Source: Robertmurraya sp. FSL R5-0851 (GTDB taxonomy: Bacteria > Bacillota > Bacilli > Bacillales > Cytobacillaceae). From it: a stretch of 64,000 nucleotides of DNA. Positions 48,578-57,887 of this stretch are shown here, piece by piece. The notes under the pieces are model-generated. The model saw nothing but the letters and a program-made list of their open reading frames with translations. It searched no databases and had not been told where the DNA came from. A program made the position numbers and the translations under genes. Position 1 is the stretch's first letter. Every line of letters begins with the position of its first letter. The stretch lies in NCBI RefSeq assembly GCF_038002965.1, contig NZ_JBBOOE010000001.1, forward strand, positions 3,329,001 to 3,393,000, written 5' to 3'.

Positions 48578-48852
48578 GAACTTCTCCGATATTGTCCTCG
48601 TTACCTTTTAGCTATCATAAGTAACGGCGTACCCTTCGCTCCTCCGTCTAGGATTCAAGCAGTCTAGCCTTTACCATACACCACTTGGTCTGAGAAACTG
48701 ACTCGATATGATAGCTAATCGTCTCTTTCCCTTTTCACATCATGCTTTTTTCCCTTTACAGGTTTCCCTTTCAGGTAAGATGCTGACCATAGAACCATGT
48801 AAGGAGTTCTAATTCTTTTAGAATGCTATTATGCGGCACCTTACAGGCGCAC

Positions 48853-49401
48853 TCCTGATGGGTGATTATGTGCACAAATTACAGAAGCCGCTGAACGTTT
48901 TAATGCTTCCTTGTACACCTCGCGAGGATGAACGATGGAAGCATTTAAGCTCCCAATAAAGACAGTTTTTTTGTGGAGGACTTGATTTTTGGTATTAAGA
49001 TAGAGACAAACAAAATGTTCTTGACTAAGGAATCTCATATCCTGCATCACATACTTAGCACCATCCTCAGGTGAACGAATGACATACCGATCATCATAAT
49101 TCAAGTTTGTTATTCGCCTCCCTATTTCTACGGCAGCAAGTACTTGAACAGCTTTTGCCATACCTATCCCCTTTATCTGGGTCATTTCATCTAAGGTTGC
49201 TTCTTTTAGGAGCCTAAGTCCTTCAAAATGATTTAATAATCGATTAGCCAATTGAAGAACGGACTCTTCTTTTGTTCCCGTTCTCAAAAGAAGAGCAAGT
49301 AGTTCATGGTTTGAAAGGCTTTCAGGACCACTTTGAACAAAGCGCTCCCGGGGACGTTCTTCATGGGGATAATCCTTAATCATTAGTGTTTCTGTTCGCA
49401 T
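48853..49401 (-). CDS. radC: radC exon 1: N-terminal part of the RadC JAMM protein
   Basis: This exon encodes residues 1-183 of RadC, a JAMM/MPN+ fold protein named for DNA repair whose actual role is unsettled. It starts MRTETLMIKDYPHEERPRER after AGGAGGTACGAA, has the UPF0758-type HhH region (TLDEMTQIKGIGMAKAVQVL), and ends FVCLYLNTKNQ ... ICAHNHPSG, the first half of the JAMM metal motif (His178, His180). The remaining ligands are in exon 2. The exon ORF runs three codons into the intron and stops. maf lies upstream, as in B. subtilis. Confidence 0.95.
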
Positions 49402-49446
49402 TTCGTACCTCCTAATATTTTATGGGAGGTCGACGTCGAACCTTCA

Positions 49447-50004
49447 TCACCTAAAAGGTTTTAATTCGCGGACAAGGCGTGCTACCGGTAATCCTACGAC
49501 CGTAAAATAATCACCTGCAATTCGTTTCACTAATGTGCTACCGAATCCCTGTATACCGTAGCTACCTGCCTTATCGAACGGTTCTCCAGTACTTATATAG
49601 GAGTGAATTTCTTCGTCAGATAACTCCCAGAATGTTACATCAGTCTGTTCATAAAAAGTCGTGGTACGAGCAGCTGATACAATCGCTACTCCTGTATAAA
49701 CAGAATGTGTGGTTCCAGATAATTTCCTTAACATCTCAAAAGCTTCGGTTGGAGTTTTAGGCTTTCCTAAAACTTCACCATCTGCAACAACAATCGTGTC
49801 TGCACCAATGACAATTGATGAAGAATGATTTTTTGACACATGCTTTGCCTTACGGTCTGCTAAATTAATTACTACTTCATGTGGTGCAAGTTCGGAATGA
49901 AAGGTTTCATCCACATCACTTGCTTTTACCTCAAACGGGATTTGAAGAATGGATAACAGTTCCTTTCGTCGAGGAGAGGAAGAGGCTAAAATGAGGTTTT
50001 GCAT
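49447..50004 (-). CDS. maf: Maf-family nucleoside triphosphate pyrophosphatase
   Basis: Maf hydrolyses dTTP/UTP-type or modified nucleotides and has been linked to septum formation in B. subtilis. The 185-residue protein begins MQNLILASSSPRRKELLSIL with the conserved SSSPRR loop, and has the catalytic Asp region SIVIGADTIVVADGEVLGKP and the FDKAGSYGIQGFGSTLV block. It is upstream of radC in the order maf-radC-mreB of Bacillus. Confidence 0.97.
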   Translation of the reverse strand: MQNLILASSSPRRKELLSILQIPFEVKASDVDETFHSELAPHEVVINLADRKAKHVSKNHSSSIVIGADTIVVADGEVLGKPKTPTEAFEMLRKLSGTTHSVYTGVAIVSAARTTTFYEQTDVTFWELSDEEIHSYISTGEPFDKAGSYGIQGFGSTLVKRIAGDYFTVVGLPVARLVRELKPFR

Positions 50005-50106
50005 AAGATCACCTTACCTTTTAATTTGGATCATTGGGGAGATACCTTTATATCGTAACAAAAAATAGGAAGTCAGTCATTTTTTAAATGGACATTTTTT
50101 CTAAAA

Positions 50107-50152
50107 AAATATAAAAAAACAGAGCTTGTCAATGGATTGACAAGACTCTGCT
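50107..50152 (-). terminator. Terminator downstream of spoIIB
   Basis: AGAGTCTTGTCAAT and ATTGACAAGCTCT form a long stem followed by a T7 run on the minus strand. The maf promoter must lie beyond it. Confidence 0.88.
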
Positions 50153-50197
50153 ATTTTCTCGCCATTTCCCGGAAAATATCCGAAAATGTCGATATTT

Positions 50198-51280
50198 TTA
50201 TTTTTCTGATTGGTATAAGGACAAAAAGCTTAATAAATGCTCCTGAAGCTCCGTGCTCTTTTCTTTTGATGGGTTTAAAGCAATAGTAATAGCTTTGTCT
50301 AATTCTTCTTTGATCTGAATCATTCTTTCACTTTTAAGATCCTTATTATTAATCTTATCCCACTCGACTTTCATTTGTGTGACATTGGTTGAAGCTTCTT
50401 CAGGAATGGTTTGTTCCAGCGTAAGACTTGTACTAATTGTCACTAGTGGTGCATATAATTGTGATGCCTGCTCAAGTAGCTTTTGCTCCATACTGGTGAT
50501 CTCGTTTAGTTGAATGCCACCGACTTGTATTTCTTTTGCATAAATATCAATGCCTTTTTCCGTTAAACGCTCACCAATTGCTTTACCACTTTCCTTCGTA
50601 ACACTAATGCCAACTAGAAGATAACTTCTATCAGTTGTCACGACTGATGTGGGAATTCCTTTTTGATCTAGAACTTTCTTGCCTTCATTTGCTGCTTCAA
50701 CTGAAGAATAAGCACTTTCTTGGACAACAAAAGTAGAAACAACCGGTAATGTATAACTGACTACATTCGCCTGTTCGCTTTGTTGTTCAGTAGGGGGAAC
50801 CGTCGTAACTACTTCTTGTCCTCCAAGGGTCTGGTCAGTAATGACAAGTCTCAAGAGGATAAATCCAAAGCTCATCCCTATGATAACGGCAAAAAAGAGG
50901 GCAAAGAAAATAGAAGGAGAGAGATTATTTTTATTTTTCTTAAGGGATTTGATCACGCTCTTTCCCTTAGTTGGTTTGCTTGTATAGCTAGCAATCTTGT
51001 ACTCCTCTAGTTCTGGTTCCTCACTTGTGTCTGGTAGGATCCAGTCAAAGTCTTCCTCATCCTTTTCAGCAGAAGCCGCTGCTACTTCTTCATAATTCGG
51101 TTCCTTAATACTTGGCTTTTCTACTGGCCGTCTATCGAATTCTAGTTTTCGACCATCATCTTCGACAAAAGTTTTACTAGAAGTCATTTTTTCTGGTTTT
51201 GATTTCTGCTTATTCTCTTGATACGTTCTTGATTTACCATCAATTTTTATCGTGATAGTATTTTTTTTCTGGTTTTCCAC
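50198..51280 (-). CDS. spoIIB: Stage II sporulation protein SpoIIB-like
   Basis: The 360-residue protein has an acidic, charged cytoplasmic N-terminus, a single membrane helix (IFFALFFAVIIGMSFGFILL at about residue 130) and an extracytoplasmic SPOR-like domain with FVVQESAYSSVEAANEGKKV and TDRSYLLVGISV. SpoIIB localises to the division septum and promotes septal wall thinning during engulfment. The start is GTG with GGAGG eight bases upstream. Its place between maf and folC is that of B. subtilis spoIIB. Sequence is poorly conserved outside the SPOR part, so the call leans on layout and synteny. Confidence 0.85.
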   Translation of the reverse strand: MENQKKNTITIKIDGKSRTYQENKQKSKPEKMTSSKTFVEDDGRKLEFDRRPVEKPSIKEPNYEEVAAASAEKDEEDFDWILPDTSEEPELEEYKIASYTSKPTKGKSVIKSLKKNKNNLSPSIFFALFFAVIIGMSFGFILLRLVITDQTLGGQEVVTTVPPTEQQSEQANVVSYTLPVVSTFVVQESAYSSVEAANEGKKVLDQKGIPTSVVTTDRSYLLVGISVTKESGKAIGERLTEKGIDIYAKEIQVGGIQLNEITSMEQKLLEQASQLYAPLVTISTSLTLEQTIPEEASTNVTQMKVEWDKINNKDLKSERMIQIKEELDKAITIALNPSKEKSTELQEHLLSFLSLYQSEK

Positions 51281-51329
51281 TACATTTGCCTCCTTCGAAG
51301 ATGAGTGCTTGTTTCATCCTATCATAGAG

Positions 51330-51367
51330 TACAAAAAAAATAACAAGACTTTTGTCGTCTTGTCATG
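51330..51367 (-). terminator. Terminator downstream of the diguanylate cyclase gene
   Basis: CAAGAC-GACAAAA-GTCTTG followed by TTATTTTTTTT on the minus strand. Confidence 0.8.
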
Positions 51368-51411
51368 GAATGATTTCGCCAAATTTCTTGGTTATTTTTG
51401 TAATTTCTATT

Positions 51412-53127
51412 TTATTTTACGTATTGAGCTACTCTATTTCTCCCCGCGCGCTTTGCTCCTACATATAACGCACGGTCCGCGTGTCGTATTAATGATTGAG
51501 GATCGTCTGCATCATCTGGGGATGTAGCTACTCCAATAGATGCTGTAATGTTTACTAGCAATTTTTTATTATTCTCCGAAATATGTTGTTCGAGGGTAAA
51601 TGGCCAATTAGCAATGGTTAATCGTACAATCTCAGCTAGCTTGAATGCCTCTTGCTTATCAACATCAGGTAATAGAATTGTAAATTCCTCTCCACCATAT
51701 CTCGCAACTGTTCCCTTTTTTCCAACCAAATTCTCTAATCGAGTAGCTAATTCTCTTAATATTTCATTTCCACTTTGGTGACCATATGTGTCGTTTACTG
51801 ACTTAAAATGGTCGATATCTAATAAAATGAGAGAGATTTTCTTCCTTTCAGCAGCCATCAACTTCTTGTACTCTGCTTGCAGCTCATTATCTAAGTATCG
51901 ATAGTTGTATAGATTGGTAAGTGCGCATCGCTCACTTATTTCTTTTGTCTTCTCATAATGTCTCGCATTCTCCACAGCTACAGCTAAGTAAGAGCATAAA
52001 ATTTCAAGAATCATAAGCTGGGACTTTTCGTATGCCCTTTTTTCAGATGAAGCTAGCAATAAAACCCCAACTACTTCGTTGCTTTTAACAATCGGAACGC
52101 AAAGTACACTTTCCATATCAGAGGATAAAGGTTCCTTTGATATAGGTTTCCATTCTTTGCTGCTCGAGAAAATAAGGGCATTTTTATCTGCCCAAACCTT
52201 CCCACCAATTCCTTCCTCTTTTTTTAAAGGTTTCATGGTTTCGAAGGTTCGGAATTCACCATGATTACTTTCCATCCGAATAATATGCAATTGACCATTC
52301 TCTTTATCCAACACATATGCTTCATCCACTGGAAGAAGGGTCTTTAATTTTTGTAAAAAAAGTTTCAGCACCCCATCCACATCAAGTCTTTCCGCAAGCT
52401 CATGCCCAATCTCAGCCGCTTTTTGGAGATAACTATTCACCTTTTCAGTGGAGTAGTAGAGGTTTAATATGATTGAAAGACTAGCAAACGGCACTCCAAC
52501 AAATAGTAGAGCCACAACGCCAACCTCGATATATAACGTGTAGAGAACGAGCCCTATAGGCAAAGTAAGAATAGATGTAATCGTCTCCCAAATAAAATCC
52601 TTACCAAAGTACTGCTGTTTTTGCTTAAACAAGGCATATCTAATACCAGATAGAATCAACTGATTGAGAGCATAATTTACGACAGCGTAAATGATTGCTA
52701 TCAGTAAAAGCTTCGGATTCTCTACCAAAGTAAGGCCGTGTACGCCACCTAATGCATAATAAATCATTCCACTGAGAACCGAACAAACAAAAAACATAAG
52801 TGAATTAAGGGGAAAGCGATATAATTGCTGTTTGGTAACACGAAGTTTAATTAATAGGACAATGATCCCCAATTGCACAAGAATCATTTCATAAAATAAA
52901 CCAAAAGTTAAAAACACCGCCAATGAAACCCATTGAATAAGAAAAATAGGCGTATTATTTACGACCATCGGAACGGATGCAACGAAAGAGATTAACAAAA
53001 AAAAGGCAAATAAATCAAAATCTACCCCACTTATAAATGGTGGGAAAAAGGAATATGCTAAATAAAACCCAATTGGAACAATTGATAGCCATAATATCCA
53101 TATGATTTTTTTTGCTTTTGGTTCCAT
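51412..53127 (-). CDS. Membrane GAF-GGDEF diguanylate cyclase
   Basis: This 571-residue protein has about six hydrophobic helices in its first 200 residues, a GAF domain at about 235-390 (GHELAERLDVDGVLKLFLQK, LCVPIVKSNEVVGVLLLASS) and a C-terminal GGDEF domain with LILLDIDHFKSVNDTYGHQS and the intact A-site ARYGGEEFTILLPD. It should make cyclic di-GMP from GTP. The five residues before GGEEF are TVARY and the four before those, GKKG, do not form an RxxD I-site, so product inhibition there is unlikely. No EAL domain is present. B. subtilis has comC between folC and spoIIB, and this gene holds that slot. Confidence 0.93.
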   Translation of the reverse strand: MEPKAKKIIWILWLSIVPIGFYLAYSFFPPFISGVDFDLFAFFLLISFVASVPMVVNNTPIFLIQWVSLAVFLTFGLFYEMILVQLGIIVLLIKLRVTKQQLYRFPLNSLMFFVCSVLSGMIYYALGGVHGLTLVENPKLLLIAIIYAVVNYALNQLILSGIRYALFKQKQQYFGKDFIWETITSILTLPIGLVLYTLYIEVGVVALLFVGVPFASLSIILNLYYSTEKVNSYLQKAAEIGHELAERLDVDGVLKLFLQKLKTLLPVDEAYVLDKENGQLHIIRMESNHGEFRTFETMKPLKKEEGIGGKVWADKNALIFSSSKEWKPISKEPLSSDMESVLCVPIVKSNEVVGVLLLASSEKRAYEKSQLMILEILCSYLAVAVENARHYEKTKEISERCALTNLYNYRYLDNELQAEYKKLMAAERKKISLILLDIDHFKSVNDTYGHQSGNEILRELATRLENLVGKKGTVARYGGEEFTILLPDVDKQEAFKLAEIVRLTIANWPFTLEQHISENNKKLLVNITASIGVATSPDDADDPQSLIRHADRALYVGAKRAGRNRVAQYVK

Positions 53128-53212
53128 TTCCTCCCCCTCCTTTATTAATGGGCGAAAAGACTTACTTTATGTTAAGTTTATCAAAGATTCAGATATTTGT
53201 CATAGATTTATA

Positions 53213-54523
53213 TTACATCGTTTCTAGTAGTTTTAGTAATTTTGGTTTTACCTCTGCTAAAAAGTATAGAGAACCTGTAATGATAAGTACTTGGTTTTCC
53301 CTCAGATGGACTAATTGCTCTTCAATACTTGTCTCCCAATTCATATTTTCAGTTTTATTTTCAGACAAACTAATCGAATAGAGTTCCTTACTAGTTGCTG
53401 CGCGTGGAAAATCAAAGGATACGAAAGTGATTTGTGAGGCGATAGCATCAAGCTCTTGAATCATTCCATCTAGTTTTTTATCTCTTAATGCGGCAAAAAC
53501 GATGTGAATTTCCTTATCATGGTAGCGTTTTTTCACTTCACGGACCAATGTGTGAATTCCCTCTTCGTTATGAGCTCCATCAATAATAACCGTCGGGTAG
53601 TTATTTATCACTTCAAATCTCCCTGGCCAATAGGCTTTTTTGATGCCCTTCCTAATGGACGTGGAGTCAATAACAAATTGGCTTTTATCATTTAATAGAT
53701 GAGCGGCCATAATCGCTAAAGACGCATTTTCGATTTGATGTTTACCTATCATCGATATTTGAATACAAGACCAGTTTTGATCACCCATCTTCCAATCAAA
53801 CTCTTCACCATTTGCTATTGATTGATGATTTAAAACAAGAAACTCTTCCCCTAATACAAAACAATCTGCATTCTCTACTGAAGCCTTCTTTTTTATTACT
53901 TGTAACGCTTCCGATTGATGAACAGCTGTAATGATGGGAACACCGGATTTAATAATTCCCGCTTTTTCAAAGGCGATTTTCTCATGCGTATCACCTAAGA
54001 TGGCAGTATGGTCAAGACCAATACTTGTAATAATGGACAGAAGAGGGTTTATTATGTTTGTTGAGTCAAACCGTCCACCGAGGCCAACTTCATATAGCAC
54101 GATATCAACAGAGCTTAACTGACCAAAAAATACGAGCGACATAGCAGTTATAACCTCAAACTCCGTTGGTCCCCCAAGTTCCGTTTGCTCAAGTTCATCA
54201 CTTAAAGGTTTTATAACATTGACTAAACGTACAATATCATCATTAGATATAGGCTTACCATTCACACTAATTCGTTCATTAAATTGCTCAAAATACGGTG
54301 AAGTAAAAGTGCCAACCGAATAACCCTGCTCTTCTAAAATGGATCTTAAAAAAGTAACGGTCGAACCTTTTCCGTTCGTCCCCCCAATATGTACGGAGTG
54401 AAAATGTTTCTCTGGATGACCAAGCCTGTCCATCATCCATTCCATCCTTGAAAGCCCCGGCTTGATTCCGAGCCTTAATCTAGCATGAATCCATGCCACT
54501 GCTTCTTCATAAGTCAAAAACAT
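53213..54523 (-). CDS. folC: Folylpolyglutamate/dihydrofolate synthase
   Basis: FolC adds glutamate to dihydropteroate and folates. The 436 residues have the Mur-ligase-like ATP loop HIGGTNGKGSTVTFL (about residue 42), the FolC signature VGLGGRFDSTNIINP and DHTAILGDTHEKIAFEKAGII, and the C-terminal domain with VIIDGAHNEEG. It is 60 bases downstream of valS, as in B. subtilis. Confidence 0.97.
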   Translation of the reverse strand: MFLTYEEAVAWIHARLRLGIKPGLSRMEWMMDRLGHPEKHFHSVHIGGTNGKGSTVTFLRSILEEQGYSVGTFTSPYFEQFNERISVNGKPISNDDIVRLVNVIKPLSDELEQTELGGPTEFEVITAMSLVFFGQLSSVDIVLYEVGLGGRFDSTNIINPLLSIITSIGLDHTAILGDTHEKIAFEKAGIIKSGVPIITAVHQSEALQVIKKKASVENADCFVLGEEFLVLNHQSIANGEEFDWKMGDQNWSCIQISMIGKHQIENASLAIMAAHLLNDKSQFVIDSTSIRKGIKKAYWPGRFEVINNYPTVIIDGAHNEEGIHTLVREVKKRYHDKEIHIVFAALRDKKLDGMIQELDAIASQITFVSFDFPRAATSKELYSISLSENKTENMNWETSIEEQLVHLRENQVLIITGSLYFLAEVKPKLLKLLETM

Positions 54524-54549
54524 GATGATTCACCTTTCATAATAGAGTG

Positions 54550-54577
54550 AGGACGAATCTATTGTAGATTCGTCCTA
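54550..54577. terminator. Hairpin between valS and folC, possible partial terminator
   Basis: AGGACGAATCTA and TAGATTCGTCCT form a 12-pair stem around CAA. The T-run on the minus strand is weak, so read-through from valS to folC is likely. Confidence 0.5.
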
Positions 54578-54583
54578 CTAACA

Positions 54584-57229
54584 TTACAGTCCTTTTAATT
54601 CATTTAAACGCGCTTCTACTAGCGCTCGTTTTTCCATGTAGTCTTTCTCTTTTGCACGCTCTTCATTAATTACTTTTTCAGGTGCCTTCTTTACAAAGCC
54701 TTCATTGCTGAGTTTCTTTTGAACACGTTCAACCTCCTGGGTGAGCTTAGCGTATTCCTTTCCTAGTCGAGCAATTTCTTCCTCTATATTTAGCAGCCCA
54801 GCTAGCGGAAGAATAATTTCTGCTCCTGTTACAACAGCTGTCATCGCCTTCTCTGGCTCATCAACTACCGTTCCAATGACTAATTCTTCCGGATTACAGA
54901 AACGTTCAATATACGCACGGTTCTTTTCTAACACAGCAGAGATATTGTCATCTTTACCTTTTACAATCATGTTGATCTTTTTGCTTAAAGGAGTATTTAC
55001 TTCTGCACGGATATTTCGAACAGAACGGATAATCTCAACCAATAGCTTCATATCGGAAGCAGCTTGATGATCAGTTAACTCCTCGTTTACTACAGGCCAT
55101 GTCGCAACCGTAATTGACTCTCCTTTATGAGGAAGGTTCTGCCAAATTTCCTCTGTAATAAAAGGCATGAATGGGTGTAGAAGTCTCATCGTTTGATCAA
55201 GTACGTAAGCTAATATAGATCTTGTTGTTAACTTTGCCGCTTCATCCTCACCATAAAGTGGAAGCTTTGCCATTTCAATATACCAATCACAGAAGTCATC
55301 CCAAATGAAATTGTATAGCACACGACCAACTTCACCAAACTCATATCGATCGGATAGTCTTGTTACCGTTTCAATGGTTTCATTTAATCTTGTCAAAATC
55401 CATTTATCTGCTACAGACTTTTCACCACTCAAGTCAATTTGTTCATACGTTAATCCGTCCATATTCATTAATGCGAAGCGTGAGGCATTCCAGATTTTAT
55501 TAGCAAAGTTCCAAGTAGCTTCTACCTTTTCCGTGCTATAACGTAAATCTTGTCCCGGAGAGCTTCCTGTTGATAAGAAATAACGTAATGAATCTGCGCC
55601 ATACTTATCAATTACTTCCATCGGATCAACACCGTTGCCAAGTGACTTACTCATTTTGCGCCCTTCAGCATCTCGAACAAGTCCGTGGATAAGAACATCT
55701 TTAAATGGACGTTGTCCTGTGAATTCCAAGCCTTGGAAGATCATTCTTGAAACCCAGAAAAAGATGATATCGTAACCAGTTACAAGACAATCGGTTGGGT
55801 AGTAACGCTTATAATCACTTGATTCGATATCTGGCCAGCCCATCGTCGAAAACGGCCAAAGAGCAGAACTAAACCATGTATCTAATACATCCTTATCCTG
55901 TTCCCAGTTTTCAATATCTGCAGGAGGCTCATGATCAACATGTACCTCTCCAGTTTGTTTGTGATACCACGCTGGAATACGGTGGCCCCACCAAAGCTGA
56001 CGAGAAATACACCAGTCACGAATATTTTCCATCCAGCGAAGGTACGTGTTCTCAAATCGGTCAGGAACAAAATTCACTTTTTCATCTTTCTTTTGTAGAG
56101 CAATTGCTTCATCAGCTAGAGGTTGCATTTTAACAAACCACTGTGTTGATAAATATGGTTCAACTACTGCACCACTTCTTTCTGAGTGCCCAACCGAGTG
56201 CATATGCTCTTCAATTTTGAATAATACGTCATCTGCTTGTAGGTCTTTAACGATTTGCTTACGACACTCAAATCGATCTAACCCTTGATATTTACCGGCA
56301 TTTCCATTCATCGTACCGTCTTCGTTCATTACAAGCACACGTTCAAGATGATGTCTATTTCCGATTTCAAAGTCATTCGGGTCATGTGCCGGGGTTATTT
56401 TAACTGCTCCTGAACCAAATTCCATATCTACATAGTCGTCACCAACGATTGGTATTTCACGGCCAACAATTGGCAATATAACTGTTTTTCCAATCAAGTC
56501 CTTATATCTATCATCCTCAGGGTGTACAGCAACTGCTGTGTCTCCAAGCATGGTTTCTGGTCTCGTAGTTGCTACTTCGATGAATCCTGAGCCATCACTT
56601 AATGGATACTTCATATGATAGAAAGCACCTTGAACATCCTTATAAATAACTTCAATATCAGAAAGTGCCGTTTTCGTAGCTGGATCCCAGTTGATGATAT
56701 ACTCTCCACGATAGATAAGTCCCTTTTTATATAATGAAACGAAAACCTCTCTTACTGCTTTCGATAATCCTTCATCTAGCGTAAAACGCTCTCTACTGTA
56801 GTCTAGACCGAGACCTAGCTTTGACCACTGCTCACGAATATGACTCGCATACTCTTCTTTCCATTTCCAAGTTTCTTCCACAAAAGTCTCACGACCAAGA
56901 TCATATCGGCTCTTTCCTTCTGCACGAAGCTTTTCTTCCACCTTTGCTTGTGTGGCAATACCCGCATGATCCATTCCTGGTAACCACAATACATCATACC
57001 CTTGCATACGTTTCATTCTCGTAAGAATATCCTGCAAAGTGGTATCCCAAGCATGCCCTAAATGTAACTTTCCGGTTACATTTGGTGGTGGAATAACAAT
57101 TGTATATGGCTCTTTCTTTTGGTCATTAAGCGCTTGAAAGTATTCTCCCTTTAGCCACCATTCGTATCGACCACGTTCAATCGTATTTGGGTCGTATTTG
57201 GTTGGCATGGTTAATTCATTTGTTTCCAT
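54584..57229 (-). CDS. valS: Valine--tRNA ligase
   Basis: ValS is a class I synthetase for valine. The 881 residues have the HIGH-type motif [14 protein letters not shown] (about residue 48-61), an editing domain ([18 protein letters not shown]), the KMSKS motif [11 protein letters not shown], an anticodon-binding domain, and the C-terminal coiled coil ([20 protein letters not shown]) that contacts tRNA. A T-box leader precedes it. Confidence 0.98.
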   Translation of the reverse strand: METNELTMPTKYDPNTIERGRYEWWLKGEYFQALNDQKKEPYTIVIPPPNVTGKLHLGHAWDTTLQDILTRMKRMQGYDVLWLPGMDHAGIATQAKVEEKLRAEGKSRYDLGRETFVEETWKWKEEYASHIREQWSKLGLGLDYSRERFTLDEGLSKAVREVFVSLYKKGLIYRGEYIINWDPATKTALSDIEVIYKDVQGAFYHMKYPLSDGSGFIEVATTRPETMLGDTAVAVHPEDDRYKDLIGKTVILPIVGREIPIVGDDYVDMEFGSGAVKITPAHDPNDFEIGNRHHLERVLVMNEDGTMNGNAGKYQGLDRFECRKQIVKDLQADDVLFKIEEHMHSVGHSERSGAVVEPYLSTQWFVKMQPLADEAIALQKKDEKVNFVPDRFENTYLRWMENIRDWCISRQLWWGHRIPAWYHKQTGEVHVDHEPPADIENWEQDKDVLDTWFSSALWPFSTMGWPDIESSDYKRYYPTDCLVTGYDIIFFWVSRMIFQGLEFTGQRPFKDVLIHGLVRDAEGRKMSKSLGNGVDPMEVIDKYGADSLRYFLSTGSSPGQDLRYSTEKVEATWNFANKIWNASRFALMNMDGLTYEQIDLSGEKSVADKWILTRLNETIETVTRLSDRYEFGEVGRVLYNFIWDDFCDWYIEMAKLPLYGEDEAAKLTTRSILAYVLDQTMRLLHPFMPFITEEIWQNLPHKGESITVATWPVVNEELTDHQAASDMKLLVEIIRSVRNIRAEVNTPLSKKINMIVKGKDDNISAVLEKNRAYIERFCNPEELVIGTVVDEPEKAMTAVVTGAEIILPLAGLLNIEEEIARLGKEYAKLTQEVERVQKKLSNEGFVKKAPEKVINEERAKEKDYMEKRALVEARLNELKGL

Positions 57230-57252
57230 TTATGTTCCCTCCTAAGCTAATA

Positions 57253-57515
57253 CAAAAAAACTCCAATCGTCTAAAAGGACGAATGGAGTTTGCTTCGCGG
57301 TACCACCTTTTTTCCAATCAATAAATAAACCATGATTGGCTCTTAAAATAGATAACGGACTTCCCGTCTTTCACTACAAAGCATAACTGTTCGTAAAAGA
57401 TGCTCAAGGGCGACCTTCAATTGGAGCGCTTAGAAAACTTTTCAGACACGAGTTTTCCTCTCTTTAAGCGAGTAACCAATCTACTCTTCCCTATCAAAGC
57501 AGATTTCTGTATTGA
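57253..57515 (-). promoter_or_regulatory. T-box leader of valS
   Basis: On the minus strand AAAGGTGGTACCGCG is the T-box antiterminator bulge, followed by the terminator hairpin AAACTCCATTCGTCC with its complement and TTTTTTT. Stem I has the internal loop AGAGTA opposite GAAGGTCG between GATTGG/CCAATT and AGGG/CCCTT. A GTC codon (Val) sits in that loop and fits valS. The region 57516-57687 holds the valS promoter and that of the divergent small gene; nothing else is seen there. Confidence 0.93.
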
Positions 57516-57687
57516 TTTATGTAAGACTAAAAATATGCCTTCATTTTATACTCCATATACTACATAAAAAAGTACGTTAACGTCAATAAGGATACCCATA
57601 TTTTTTTATTACCATACATAGAGTAGTGGAAGAAGCATTTTTTTACAACTTCTTTTGGTTTACATTATGAACTTAGGAGGGATTGGT

Positions 57688-57879
57688 GTGAAAAGAAGGT
57701 ATAATCCTTATACATTGCCACCATGGTTGAGGACTGTGAGAGGAGTATGCAGACAATTCATTCTCCCTTTTTGTATCTTTCAAGGAATTCGAACCATCTT
57801 TCTTCCAACAACATTTGATGTTTTGTTTCTAGCCATACTCATTGCTCTTGCTATTGCTTTTCACTTTGAATTTATATAG
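57688..57879 (+). CDS. Small conserved-type membrane protein divergent from valS
   Basis: The 63-residue protein starts VKRRYNPYTLPPWLRTV and has one or two hydrophobic helices (RQFILPFCIFQGIRTIFL and VLFLAILIALAIAFHFEF). The GTG start has AGGAGGG upstream, better than an earlier ATG without a site. It lies opposite to all neighbours and just before the convergent ysxE. I do not know a function; small basic-then-hydrophobic proteins of this sort occur next to valS in related bacilli as I recall. Confidence 0.7.
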   Translation: MKRRYNPYTLPPWLRTVRGVCRQFILPFCIFQGIRTIFLPTTFDVLFLAILIALAIAFHFEFI

Positions 57880-57887
57880 GGAGCCCA

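Larger units (their letters stand above)
47008..48852 (-). mobile_element. Group II intron interrupting radC (1845 nt)
   Basis: The intron begins GTGCGCC, the group II 5' consensus GUGYG, immediately after codon GGA of radC, and ends CCCTAC before GATCCT of exon 2. Domain V, domain VI with a bulged A seven bases from the end, and a 6/6 EBS1/IBS1 pairing are visible. It lies on the same strand as radC. Reading through gives Val-Arg-Leu then stop, so unspliced mRNA makes a truncated RadC. An intron-encoded maturase-like ORF fills most of the domain IV position. The 5' 490 bases hold no gene and should be domains I-III of the ribozyme. Confidence 0.93.

Noticed and set aside
48680..48684. EBS2 candidate (GTGGT on the intron strand) pairing with ATCAC of exon 1
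   Set aside because: Only five pairs including one G-U, and about 100 bases from EBS1, which is farther than usual; not reliable by eye.
46867..49401. radC as a frameshifted or IS-disrupted pseudogene
   Set aside because: There are no terminal inverted repeats, target duplications or transposase. The exons join in frame with canonical group II ends, domain V and branch A, so an intron explains the break.
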